From Anaerobutyricum stercoris (GTDB lineage: Bacteria; Bacillota; Clostridia; Lachnospirales; Lachnospiraceae), in NCBI GenBank assembly GCA_019116455.1, contig DXBR01000010.1, forward strand, positions 1-60,165: a stretch of 60,165 bases of DNA, in the 5' to 3' direction. Position 1 is the first letter of the stretch, and each line of letters opens with the position of its first letter. The notes below the pieces were generated by a model. That model searched no databases and was not told the origin of the DNA. It saw only the letters and a list, made by a program, of their open reading frames with translations. Shown here one piece after another: positions 42,988 to 52,100 of the stretch. Position numbers and translations under genes: made by a program.

Positions 42988-44622
42988 ATGCCTGTTACAG
43001 ATTTACTGGAACGGAATCACAAGCTTTACGGCGATGAGGTGGCGCTGGTAGAGCTGAATCCGACCATGAAGGACACGAGAAAGACCACCTGGAAGGAGTA
43101 CGATCTGGTACAGCAGACTTCACCGATGCCGTATCGGAGAGAAATCACATGGAGTATTTTTGATGAGAAGGCCAACCGGGTGGCAAATATGCTGTTAAGC
43201 CGCGGAATCCAAAAGGGTGACCGGGTGGCGATCCTCATGTTCAACTGCCTGGAGTGGCTGCCGATTTATTTTGGTATTTTAAAGACCGGAGCTATTGCCG
43301 TGCCGTTTAACTTCCGTTTTTCCGCAGAGGAGATTCAGTACTGCGCGGATCTGGCGGAAGTGCATATTTTGTTTTTCGGACCGGAATTTATCGGACGAAT
43401 CGAGTCCATTGAGGAAGAATTGAGTAAGGGACGTCTGCTCATCTATGTGGGAGACGGCTGTCCGACGTTTGCTGAGAGCTATATGGAGCTGGTGGCGGAC
43501 TGTTCCAGTCAGGCGCCGCTCATCCGTCTGGAAGAGGACGATGACGCCGCTATCTATTTTTCATCGGGAACGACCGGTTTCCCAAAGGCAATCTTACATA
43601 ACCATGAGAGTCTGATGCAGGCGGCGCAGATGGAGCAGAAGCATCATCAGACCAGCCGGGACGATGTGTTCTTATGTATCCCGCCTCTGTACCATACCGG
43701 AGCGAAGTTCCACTGGATGGGAAGTCTGTATGCCGGAAGCCGTGCGGTCCTCCTGAAGGGCACCACGCCGGAGATCATTCTGGATGCTGTGTCAAAGGAG
43801 CATTGTACCATTGTCTGGCTTCTGGTGCCGTGGGCGCAGGATATTCTGGACAGCCTGGACAGGGGAGAACTGAAGCTCTCTGACTATGAACTTGACCAGT
43901 GGCGTCTCATGCACATCGGCGCGCAGCCGGTTCCTCCGTCTCTGATCAAGCACTGGAAGGAATACTTCCCGCATCATCTTTACGATACCAATTATGGACT
44001 GTCCGAGTCCACCGGACCAGGTTGTGTGCATCTTGGTATGGAGAACATTCACAAGGTGGGAGCCATCGGCGTGCCGGGTTACCGCTGGGAGTGTAAGATT
44101 GTGGATGAAGAAGGCAATACGGTAAAACAGGGTGATGTGGGCGAGCTCTGCGTGAAGGGTCCGGGTCTCATGACCTGCTATTACAACGACCCGGAGGCGA
44201 CGGCGCAGACGCTGCGGGACGGATGGCTGTTCACCGGAGATATGGCCATGCAGGATGAGGACGGTTTCTATTTTCTGGTAGACCGCAAGAAGGACGTCAT
44301 CGTCAGCGGCGGAGAAAACATTTATCCGGTACAGATCGAGAACTTCTTAAGCGCCTATGACAAAGTGAAGGATGTGGCGGTCATTGGACTTCCGGATAAA
44401 CGTCTCGGAGAGATCACCGGAGCTATCATCTCCGTGAAAGACGGCATGGAATGTACCGAGGAGGAGATCGATGCTTTCTGCCGGGAGCTGCCGCGGTATA
44501 AACGCCCGAAAAAGATTATTTTCGCTGATGTCCCGAGAAACGCCACCGGCAAGATCGAGAAGCCGGCTCTCCGCAAGAAATACGGCGCAGAACATCTGGT
44601 TGCACAGCAGAACAGAGGATAG
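42988..44622 (+). CDS. Acyl-CoA synthetase (class I adenylate-forming enzyme)
   Basis: The 544-residue enzyme has the AMP-binding signature YFSSGTTGFPKA, the A5-type motif YGLSESTGPG, the hinge GWLFTGDMA and the C-terminal catalytic Lys in RNATGKIEKPAL. It activates a carboxylic acid with ATP and joins it to CoA. Residues 25-50 form a short insertion before the usual core; the acid may be aromatic or medium-chain, but the pocket cannot be read. GAGGGAAAG precedes the ATG. A strong terminator follows. Its upstream operator is shared with the sodium symporter gene at 44770-46302, which suggests the symporter imports its substrate. Confidence 0.9.
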   Translation: MPVTDLLERNHKLYGDEVALVELNPTMKDTRKTTWKEYDLVQQTSPMPYRREITWSIFDEKANRVANMLLSRGIQKGDRVAILMFNCLEWLPIYFGILKTGAIAVPFNFRFSAEEIQYCADLAEVHILFFGPEFIGRIESIEEELSKGRLLIYVGDGCPTFAESYMELVADCSSQAPLIRLEEDDDAAIYFSSGTTGFPKAILHNHESLMQAAQMEQKHHQTSRDDVFLCIPPLYHTGAKFHWMGSLYAGSRAVLLKGTTPEIILDAVSKEHCTIVWLLVPWAQDILDSLDRGELKLSDYELDQWRLMHIGAQPVPPSLIKHWKEYFPHHLYDTNYGLSESTGPGCVHLGMENIHKVGAIGVPGYRWECKIVDEEGNTVKQGDVGELCVKGPGLMTCYYNDPEATAQTLRDGWLFTGDMAMQDEDGFYFLVDRKKDVIVSGGENIYPVQIENFLSAYDKVKDVAVIGLPDKRLGEITGAIISVKDGMECTEEEIDAFCRELPRYKRPKKIIFADVPRNATGKIEKPALRKKYGAEHLVAQQNRG

Positions 44623-44652
44623 AGAAAATGTGGCTTTGGCCATTGCATTTAT

Positions 44653-44712
44653 AAAAAGCAAAGCAGCTCTGTGATATTCAGATATTGAGTATCACAGAGC
44701 TGCTCTTTTTTA
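44653..44712. terminator. Strong terminator after the acyl-CoA synthetase gene
   Basis: AGCAGCTCTGTGATA pairs with TATCACAGAGCTGCT, flanked by AAAAAGCA on the left and CTTTTTT on the right, so it can act in both directions between the convergent synthetase and symporter genes. Confidence 0.85.
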
Positions 44713-44769
44713 TGACAATCCATTTGTTTTATGACAGTCCATGTATCTATGGCAGTCGGTTGATTTATT

Positions 44770-46302
44770 TTATTTCCCAAGGGCGGTCTTTTGTTCCACT
44801 ACATTTGTTTTCTTATAGCAGGAGAAAACTCCATCTACAAATTGCTGTTCCGGCTTCGGCGTGAGCAGGCTGACCACAGGAACGATCACAAGGCCTGCCA
44901 GCATGGCGATGGAACCACAGTTGATCGGCGACTGCATAAAGGCAGGAAGGATGGAAGGTATAGCCATATCCACGATCATCAGAATACAGCCAAAAAGGAA
45001 GGATACCCAGCAGGCGGCTTTTGTAGTGCGTTTCCAGTAAAGGGAGTAAAGAAACGGCGCCAGGAAGGCACCCGCCAGAGCTCCCCAGGAGATTCCCATA
45101 AGCTGCGCGATAAATGTCACGTTGCTCTTATACTGGATAAGAGCCAGTATGGCCGAGATGGCAATGAAAACCACGATGAGCACCCGGATGATGAGAACTT
45201 GTCTTTCGTCTCTCATTTTCTTAAAGAAAATGTCCCTGATAAAGTCGATGGTCAGCGTGGAGCTTGACGCAATGACAAGAGAGGAGAGGGTGGACATGGA
45301 AGCGGACAGTACGAGGATGACTGTCAGAGCTATCAACGCAGGGCTCAGGTTCTCAAGCATGGTCGGAATGATGGAATCATAGCCGTTTGCCGCGACGTCA
45401 ATCTGGTCGGAAAACAGACGTCCGAATCCTCCGAGGAAGTAGCAGCCGCCGGCAACTACCAGTGCAAAAATGGTGGATATAAAAGTTCCTTTTTTGATGG
45501 AATCCTCATCCCGGATGGCGTAGAACTTCTGCACCATCTGCGGAAGTCCCCAGGTGCCGAGGGAGGTCAGGATCACCACGAAGAGAAGGTTGAGCGGCTC
45601 CGGTCCGAAAAAGGATGCGAAGATACCAGGTGTAGTGGAGACACTCTCGTCGGTCACCCGCGCCAGTCCGTCAAGAGCAGCGGTGAAACCGCCCTTACTG
45701 TTGATGACGGCAATAACAATGGCAGCGATGCCCACCAGCATGATGATTCCCTGGATGAAGTCATTGATGGCGGTAGCCATATATCCGCCGGCAATGACAT
45801 ATATAGCAGTGAGAACAGCCATAATGATAATACAGACGGAGTAATCGATATGGAATGCCATTCCGAAAAGACGCGATAGTCCGTTGTACAATGAAGCTGT
45901 GTAAGGAATCAGGAATACGAAAATAATGGCGGACGCCGCAATTTTTAAGGAAGGGCTGTCGAAGCGCCTGCCAAAAAACTGAGGCATGGTCGCGGAGTCA
46001 AGATGCTGTGACATTACTCTGGTCCGACGCCCCAGAATCATCCAGGCAAGGAGTGAGCCGATGATGGCGTTGCCGATGCCCGCCCAGGTGGCGGCGATAC
46101 CGAAACGCCAGCCAAACTGTCCGGCGTATCCCACAAATACCACGGCAGAAAAATAGGAGGTACCGTAAGCGAAAGCCGTCAGCCATGGGCCTACGGAACG
46201 ACCTCCCAGAACAAATCCGTTGACGTCAGTGGCATGTTTTCTGCAGTAGAATCCGATGCCGATTAAAATAGCAAAATAGATAATCAAGACGATAAGTTTC
46301 AT
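44770..46302 (-). CDS. Sodium:solute symporter (SSS family)
   Basis: The 510-residue protein has about thirteen helices and family features such as GGRSVGPWLTAFAYGTSYFSA near the start, GTWGLPQMVQKFYA in the middle and LSASMSTLSSLVIASSS, which contributes sodium-binding Ser and Thr residues. It resembles PutP, PanF and acetate/propionate-type carriers. I chose the ATG at 46302 after AAAGGGAG. The promoter overlaps the 26-bp operator shared with the acyl-CoA synthetase gene. The substrate is inferred to be a carboxylate or amino acid used by that enzyme. Confidence 0.9.
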   Translation of the reverse strand: MKLIVLIIYFAILIGIGFYCRKHATDVNGFVLGGRSVGPWLTAFAYGTSYFSAVVFVGYAGQFGWRFGIAATWAGIGNAIIGSLLAWMILGRRTRVMSQHLDSATMPQFFGRRFDSPSLKIAASAIIFVFLIPYTASLYNGLSRLFGMAFHIDYSVCIIIMAVLTAIYVIAGGYMATAINDFIQGIIMLVGIAAIVIAVINSKGGFTAALDGLARVTDESVSTTPGIFASFFGPEPLNLLFVVILTSLGTWGLPQMVQKFYAIRDEDSIKKGTFISTIFALVVAGGCYFLGGFGRLFSDQIDVAANGYDSIIPTMLENLSPALIALTVILVLSASMSTLSSLVIASSSTLTIDFIRDIFFKKMRDERQVLIIRVLIVVFIAISAILALIQYKSNVTFIAQLMGISWGALAGAFLAPFLYSLYWKRTTKAACWVSFLFGCILMIVDMAIPSILPAFMQSPINCGSIAMLAGLVIVPVVSLLTPKPEQQFVDGVFSCYKKTNVVEQKTALGK

Positions 46303-46409
46303 AATTTCTCCCTTTCTTTTTTCATTTCTTTTTATTTCCGCTGAATGATGCAAGTACAAATGTAGAAGAATTTATGCACTTTGACACTTTAACGGTAAAA
46401 ACTATAAAA

Positions 46410-46438
46410 ACTTTAACACATGAAATTGAAAAAGTCAA
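46410..46438 (-). promoter_or_regulatory. Symporter promoter overlapped by the 26-bp operator-like element (copy 2)
   Basis: On the minus strand TTGACT (46433-46438) and TAAAGT (46410-46415) are 17 bases apart. The 26-bp element at 46410-46435 fills this promoter from -35 to -10, so a protein bound there should exclude RNA polymerase. Further half-sites (CACTTTAACG at 46386, AAAAAGTGCC near 46440) flank it. Confidence 0.6.
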
Positions 46439-46561
46439 CAAAAAGTGCCAAAACCGATTTTTCCCGAGCCTAAAACTGGAAAAATATTTGGAAAAAAGGC
46501 ATATTGAAGGGGAGAAACTCATAATATAATAAATATCATAAACAATTGCGATAAAATAAAA

Positions 46562-46590
46562 TTGTATTCGGCTGTCTGGAAAAGTATAAT
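46562..46590 (+). promoter_or_regulatory. Sigma-A-type promoter for the first spo0A
   Basis: TTGTAT and TATAAT are exactly 17 bases apart, 38 bases before the start codon. I see no sigma-H promoter and no TGTCGAA box in this region. Confidence 0.6.
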
Positions 46591-46628
46591 GATGGTACAA
46601 AGCATTGCAATTTACAGGAGGATGTTAT

Positions 46629-47450
46629 ATGTCAAACATTAATGTAGCAATTGCGGATGATAACGAGAGAATCCGTCATAACCTGAAGGATCTTGTTTCC
46701 AGAGAGCAGGACATGACGATTGTCGGAAGCGCCTCTGACGGCGTGGACGCAGTGTCGATGATCCGCCGGACACACCCGGACGTGGTGCTTCTGGACATCA
46801 TTATGCCGAAGATGGACGGGCTCGGGGTACTGGAAGAGATACAGAAGGATAAGGAAATGGAAAAGAAACCGGCGTTTATCGTGCTGACTGCCATGGAGCA
46901 GGAAATGATAACAAAAGAAGCGCTGGAGCTGGGCGCCTGGTATGTGATTTTGAAGCCCTTCGACCAGAACTCTCTCATGAAAAAAATACGACAGGTTAAA
47001 AACGGGAAAAAAGCAAAGGAAGACGCCGGAAAATTCATTTCCATGGAAAAAGAACAAAAACATACGGATATGGAATACCAGCTTGAGGTGATTGTGACGA
47101 ACATTATCCATGAAATTGGAGTTCCTGCTCATATTAAGGGGTATCAGTATCTGCGGGATTCGATTAAGATGGCGGTGACAGATATGGATATTTTAAATTC
47201 CATTACCAAACAGCTGTATCCGACCATTGCAAAAATGCATAAGACAACTCCTTCAAGGGTGGAAAGAGCCATACGGCATGCCATTGAAGTGGCGTGGAAC
47301 CGCGGAAAAATGGACACCATCCACGAGCTGTTTGGCTACACCATTCAGTCGGGGAAGGGCAAGCCGACAAACTCAGAGTTTATCGCGCTGATTTCCGATA
47401 AAATCCGTCTGGAATATAAAAATGCGATAGATTTTAATAAATTACAGTAA
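46629..47450 (+). CDS. spo0A: Sporulation response regulator Spo0A (first tandem copy)
   Basis: The 273-residue protein has a REC domain (about 4-120) with the acidic pair Asp10-Asp11, phospho-acceptor Asp56, Thr87 and Lys109. The Spo0A DNA-binding domain (about 150-265) contains HIKGYQYLRDSI, the recognition region TTPSRVERAIRHAIEVAW and KPTNSEFIALISDKIRLE. All key residues are present. AGGAGG precedes the ATG. Spo0A controls entry into sporulation and stationary-phase genes. The usual neighbour spoIVB is absent; a second Spo0A gene follows 62 bases on. Confidence 0.95.
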   Translation: MSNINVAIADDNERIRHNLKDLVSREQDMTIVGSASDGVDAVSMIRRTHPDVVLLDIIMPKMDGLGVLEEIQKDKEMEKKPAFIVLTAMEQEMITKEALELGAWYVILKPFDQNSLMKKIRQVKNGKKAKEDAGKFISMEKEQKHTDMEYQLEVIVTNIIHEIGVPAHIKGYQYLRDSIKMAVTDMDILNSITKQLYPTIAKMHKTTPSRVERAIRHAIEVAWNRGKMDTIHELFGYTIQSGKGKPTNSEFIALISDKIRLEYKNAIDFNKLQ

Positions 47451-47512
47451 AAAACAAAGGTATCAGGTAGAACAACAGAGTGGCAGTACAAAATTTACGG
47501 AGGACATTGCAT

Positions 47513-48334
47513 ATGAAAACAATCAATATTTTAGTCGCAGATCATTCAGAGATTTCAAGAAAAGAACTTGGCGATTTTTTTGACAAGAGAAAAGATATGA
47601 ACCTTATTGACAGCGTAGATAACGGGCAGGATGCCTGCGCGGCCATAGTAAGCGGTCAGCCGGATATCGTGCTTCTTGATGTGGTTCTTCCGGTGATGGA
47701 CGGATTTTCCGTCATAGAGAAGATTAACAGCGATAAAAACGTGTCTCATACGCCGTCGTTTATCATTGTCTCTTCCATAGGCAATCAGTCTATGATCGAA
47801 TGTGCATGCAAACTGGGGGTCGCTTACTACATATTAAAGCCATTCAATCTGGACAATCTGGCACGCAGGATCCTGCAGATCGCAGCGGCCAGGGAAGAGA
47901 GCCTGCGCCAGAAAAAGGTGGAGGAGGAAGCAGGACAAAGAGAAGCAAAAGTACTTTCTGCGGCTGCATATACGGAGAACAGCCTGGAAGCGGATATCAC
48001 CAATATCATCCGGGAAATCGGCATTCCTGCCCACATAAAAGGGTACCAGTATATTCGCGAAGCCATTATGATGACGGTCAATGATATCAATCTGCTCAAT
48101 TATATCACGAAACTGCTGTATCCGACCATTGCCAAAAAATATAAAACAACCTCAAGCAGTGTGGAGAGGGCCATACGCCATGCCATTGAGGTGGCGTGGA
48201 ACCGGGGCAGAATCGACGTGCTGGAAGATCTCTTTGGATATACAGTCAGCGCCGGAAAAGGTAAGCCAACAAACTCAGAGTTTATCGCTTTGATTGCGGA
48301 CAAGCTCCGCCTTGAGTACAGAATGCATGCGTAA
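47513..48334 (+). CDS. Spo0A paralogue (second tandem copy) with altered receiver
   Basis: Also 273 residues and alignable with the first copy over its full length. The receiver keeps Asp10, Asp56 and Lys109, but position 11 of the acidic pair is His (VADHSE), and Thr87 is Ser. The linker has a different, Ala- and Glu-rich sequence. In the DNA-binding helix the first copy reads PSRVERAIRHA and this one SSSVERAIRHA, so an Arg at the position I match to DNA-contacting Arg211 of Bacillus Spo0A is lost; the rest is conserved. CGGAGGAC precedes the ATG. It could be a Spo0A with different phosphorylation or promoter choice, or a partner for mixed dimers. Confidence 0.9.
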   Translation: MKTINILVADHSEISRKELGDFFDKRKDMNLIDSVDNGQDACAAIVSGQPDIVLLDVVLPVMDGFSVIEKINSDKNVSHTPSFIIVSSIGNQSMIECACKLGVAYYILKPFNLDNLARRILQIAAAREESLRQKKVEEEAGQREAKVLSAAAYTENSLEADITNIIREIGIPAHIKGYQYIREAIMMTVNDINLLNYITKLLYPTIAKKYKTTSSSVERAIRHAIEVAWNRGRIDVLEDLFGYTVSAGKGKPTNSEFIALIADKLRLEYRMHA

Positions 48335-48347
48335 AAATGTAAAAAAT

Positions 48348-48384
48348 CTGCAGTCCGGAATTTTTATTGTATTTCCGGCTGCAG
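48348..48384. terminator. Terminator between spo0A paralogue and TetR gene
   Basis: CTGCAGTCCGGAA pairs with TTCCGGCTGCAG across an AT loop. The plus-strand tail has CTTCTTTTTT and the minus-strand tail ATTTTTTACAT. It overlaps the last codons of the TetR gene. Confidence 0.6.
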
Positions 48385-48966
48385 GTCTTCTTTTTTCGGA
48401 GCACTTTGCAAAACGGACGGCAGAGATACATTTAATATGAGAGAGTAGTATGAAATAGCTTCTTCTTTGCTCACGTTATCCGGCTCTTTGATCTGTTTCA
48501 GCAGTGTACCGGAAAATCCTTCCGTATACAGATTGCAGATAAAATTTTTAAAGTCTTCTTTGATGTGGAGCCCCAGCTCTTCTTCTTTGCTGTCAATGCA
48601 GATCCGGATGATATCGTGAATATCCGGATAAAGAGAACGTTTCATTTCTTCCAGCCCCACAGAATCAAAAATGCAGTTCAGTATATAAGAATTATCCGAT
48701 ATATAATCCATGACAAAAGAAAGCGCTTCCCGGTATTCGGAGGGAAGGTCGTACTCTTTTACGATGTTGATGGCATCCTGGGCAAACATCCATTTGAGAA
48801 GGGCGTAAATATCCTCAAAATGATAGTAGAAGGTCTTCCGGTTGACGTTGCAGTCCCGGATGATCTCGCTGACCGTGATTTTGGAAAAAGGCTTGTGCAT
48901 CATAAGTTTTTTCAGCGAATCGGCAAGTTTGGTTTTGGTGCGCAGGGAATTTTCCGCGTGAGTCAT
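48364..48966 (-). CDS. TetR/AcrR family transcriptional regulator
   Basis: The 200-residue protein has a TetR N-terminal helix-turn-helix (FSKITVSEIIRDCNVNRKTFYYHFEDIYALL, described here in two parts: FSKITVSEIIRD and CNVNRKTFYYHF) and an all-helical ligand domain. The C-terminus is cytoplasmic and charged. The gene diverges from the MMPL fusion gene, with a 217-base intergenic region holding promoters for both, so it probably represses that exporter. Ligand unknown. Confidence 0.9.
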   Translation of the reverse strand: MTHAENSLRTKTKLADSLKKLMMHKPFSKITVSEIIRDCNVNRKTFYYHFEDIYALLKWMFAQDAINIVKEYDLPSEYREALSFVMDYISDNSYILNCIFDSVGLEEMKRSLYPDIHDIIRICIDSKEEELGLHIKEDFKNFICNLYTEGFSGTLLKQIKEPDNVSKEEAISYYSLILNVSLPSVLQSAPKKEDLQPEIQ

Positions 48967-49028
48967 TTCTGCTGTCTCCTTCCGTATACAATCTCTGATA
49001 ACCGAATAAAAATGCTGTTCTATCCGTT

Positions 49029-49056
49029 ATTATACAATGGAAAAAAGAAAAGACAA
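49029..49056 (-). promoter_or_regulatory. Promoter for the TetR gene
   Basis: On the minus strand TTGTCT and TATAAT are 16 bases apart, 63 bases before the TetR start. Confidence 0.45.
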
Positions 49057-49066
49057 TGGGTAATCC

Positions 49067-49103
49067 CGGACATTTGACCGTTAAATTTTAAAAAATGTAG
49101 AAT
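49067..49103 (+). promoter_or_regulatory. Promoter for the MMPL fusion gene with small palindrome
   Basis: TTGACC and TAGAAT are 18 bases apart. The imperfect palindrome CGGACA-TT-TGACCG (49067-49080) overlaps the -35 and is a candidate TetR operator. Confidence 0.45.
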
Positions 49104-49183
49104 TTTCCTCAGGTGAGTAGAAATTGGCCATGTATTTTTTGAGTAACGTTTTGTATGATGAATCTCGCAATAAGAGGATTGGA

Positions 49184-52100
49184 GTGATACGGAAAATGGA
49201 AAAGTTCTACAGAGGCGTGCTAAGACATTCGAAACTGGTGATTCTTGTTTTTGGAATCTTGTTTCTGGCGAGTCTGGCATGCCGTCCCTTTATTCAGGTC
49301 AATTATGATATCAATGATTATCTGCCGAAAGACAGTCCTTCTACAAAGGCCATTGATGTGATGGAGCAGGAGTTTGCTGAGGGGATACCTAATGCGAGGG
49401 TTCTTGTAAAAAATGTATCTTTGACAGAGGCTCTCTCCTATAAGTCCCGCCTGCAGGATGTGGACGGAGTAACAGACGTTACCTGGCTGGATGACGTCGT
49501 ATCCATCACGGAACCGCTGGAGACCATGGATGAAAAAACAGTGGAGACCTATTATAAAGACGGAAACGCACTGTTTTCTCTGACCATCGCAGAAAACAGC
49601 AGGATAGAGGCTGTCAGTGAGATACGGGAAATTATCGGTGACAGCAATGCGGTGACGGGAAGCGCGGTCTCCACGGCGGAAGCGACGACCAGCACAGTCA
49701 GCGAAGTGCAGAAAATCGTTGTCATCGCAGTGATATTTGTCACGGCAGTGCTGATGCTTACCACTGGTTCCTGGGCAGAGCCCTTCCTGATTCTGGCCGG
49801 TCTCGGAGTCGCCATCGTGATCAATGCGGGAACGAATCTCATCTTTGGAGAGATTTCTTTTGTGACCAATTCCGCGGGAAATATCCTGCAGCTGGCTGTG
49901 TCTCTGGATTATTCAGTGTTTCTTCTGCACCGGTTTGAGGAATGCCGGAAAAGGGCGGCAGATGATAAAGAAGCGATGATTGAGGCGCTGTGTATGTCAA
50001 CCTCTTCCATATTGTCAAGCGGACTCACGACGGTCATCGGATTTCTTGCCCTTTGTTTCATGCAGTTTCTGCTGGGACCGGATCTGGGGCTTGCGCTGGC
50101 AAAAGGAGTTGCCATCAGCCTGATCACCGTATTTATTTTTATGCCGGTCGTCTTTCTTCACACCTGCCGGTGGATAGACAGGACGAAACACAGAGCATTT
50201 CTTCCGTCTTTTGCAGGTTTTGGCAGAGCAGTAAAGAAGATAACGGCCCCGATGATAGTGATTTTTGTGATTCTCATCGTACCGTCCTATCTGGCTTCTT
50301 CTTCTAATAGTTTCTATTATGGGGCATCCCACATTTTCGGGGAGGAAACGAAGCTTGGTCAGGATACGGAAGCAATACGGAAGCTGGCAGGAGATACGGA
50401 TACTTACGTGCTCCTTGTGCCAAAAGATGATAAAGCAAAGCAGCGGGAGCTGTCGAAGAGCCTGAAGAAAATCGACCGGGTGGACAGCATTCTCTCTTAT
50501 GTGGATACCGTGGGAGCGGAGATTCCGGAAGAATACCTGGATGAGGAGACTTTGTCACAGCTTAACTCGGAAAATTACACCCGGATGGTTCTCTCTGTCG
50601 ATGCCGAGTATGAGGGAGAGGATACATTTGCTCTCGTAAAAGCTATCCGGCAGACTGCCGAAAAATATTATCCGGGCCAGTGGTATCTCGCAGGAGAGGG
50701 CGTTTCCACCTGTGATCTGATGGAGACTATCACCGAGGATACGGTGAAAGTCAACGCCGTTGCGGTGGGCTCTATTTTTGTGATACTGCTGCTGACCATG
50801 AAGTCGCTTGTTCTTCCTGTGATTCTGGTACTGAGTATTGAAACGGCTATCTGGATAAATTTATCAGTTCCGTATTTTGCGGGAGATACGATTTTTTATA
50901 TTGCTTATCTGATCATCAGTTCCATTCAGCTGGGCGCAACGGTAGATTATGCGATTTTGATGACAGACAGGTACCGGGAATACAGGGCGGATTGTGGAAA
51001 AGCGGATGCGCTGGTAAAGACCATATCTTCTGTCACCGTCTCGATTCTTACCTCAGGCAGTGTGCTGACGGTAGTCGGTTTCTTAATGGGTATCATATCC
51101 ACCCACGGTCTTCTCTCGCAGCTTGGATACTTTCTTGGAAAGGGAACCTTGTGCTCGCTGGCGATCGTGTTCTTTGTGCTGCCGGGGCTTTTATATGTGC
51201 TGGACGGAACCTTTATCAAAGTGAAGGAGAAAGAAGGAAAAAGAAAAATGAGAAAAATGAAAAAACGGCTGGCAGGATTCCTTGCGGTTGCTCTTGTGGT
51301 CACTCAGACCGCGCCTGTCCGGGCTGCGGAAGCTGCTGATAATAAAAAGACTTCAGACGGGAAAGAAGAAGTGATCTATGTAATGACGGACGCTCAGGGG
51401 GGAATCCGTAATGTGAATGTAGTCAATACATTTCCGGGCGGCAGCGTGACCGATTACGGAGAGTATTCCTCGGTGAAAATGCTGACTACTTCTGACGTTA
51501 TACGTCAGGAAGGAGACACAGTGAGTTTCACATCCGATGCGGAGAAAGTATATTATCAGGGAACCATGGAAAATGCAGAAATTCCCTGGAAGATTTCTCT
51601 TACCTATAAACTGGATGGCCGCCCGGTAACAGCCAAAGAACTGGCAGGAAAAGACGGTGAACTGGAAATTCATTTTGTCGTCGCGGAAAATGAAAACTGT
51701 GAGGGGAATTTTTATGAAGATTATGCTCTGCAGGCATCGGTCACACTAGATACGGATCTTTGTGAGAATATTACTGCAGCTGACGCGACGGCTGCCAATG
51801 TGGGATCTGATAAACAACTCACGTACACCATACTGCCGGGACAGGGACTTGACACCACTATTCAGGCGGATGTGAAAGATTTTGAGATGGATGCGGTTTC
51901 CATCAACGGAATCCGCCTCAATCTGTCCGTGGATGTGGATGATGAGGAACTGATGGACCGGGTAAATGAATTGATGGATGCCACAAAGCTGCTTCATTCC
52001 GGCGCGGAGGCTGTATATGACGGCAGCGATGCGCTGGAAGATGGAGGGGCGTCACTAAACAGCGGAGCAAAGACTATGCGCACAGGCATTAACGAGCTGG

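Noticed and set aside
45957..45963. A TGTCGAA sequence (Spo0A box core)
   Set aside because: It lies inside the symporter coding sequence, not in a promoter, and a seven-base match is expected by chance in 60 kb.
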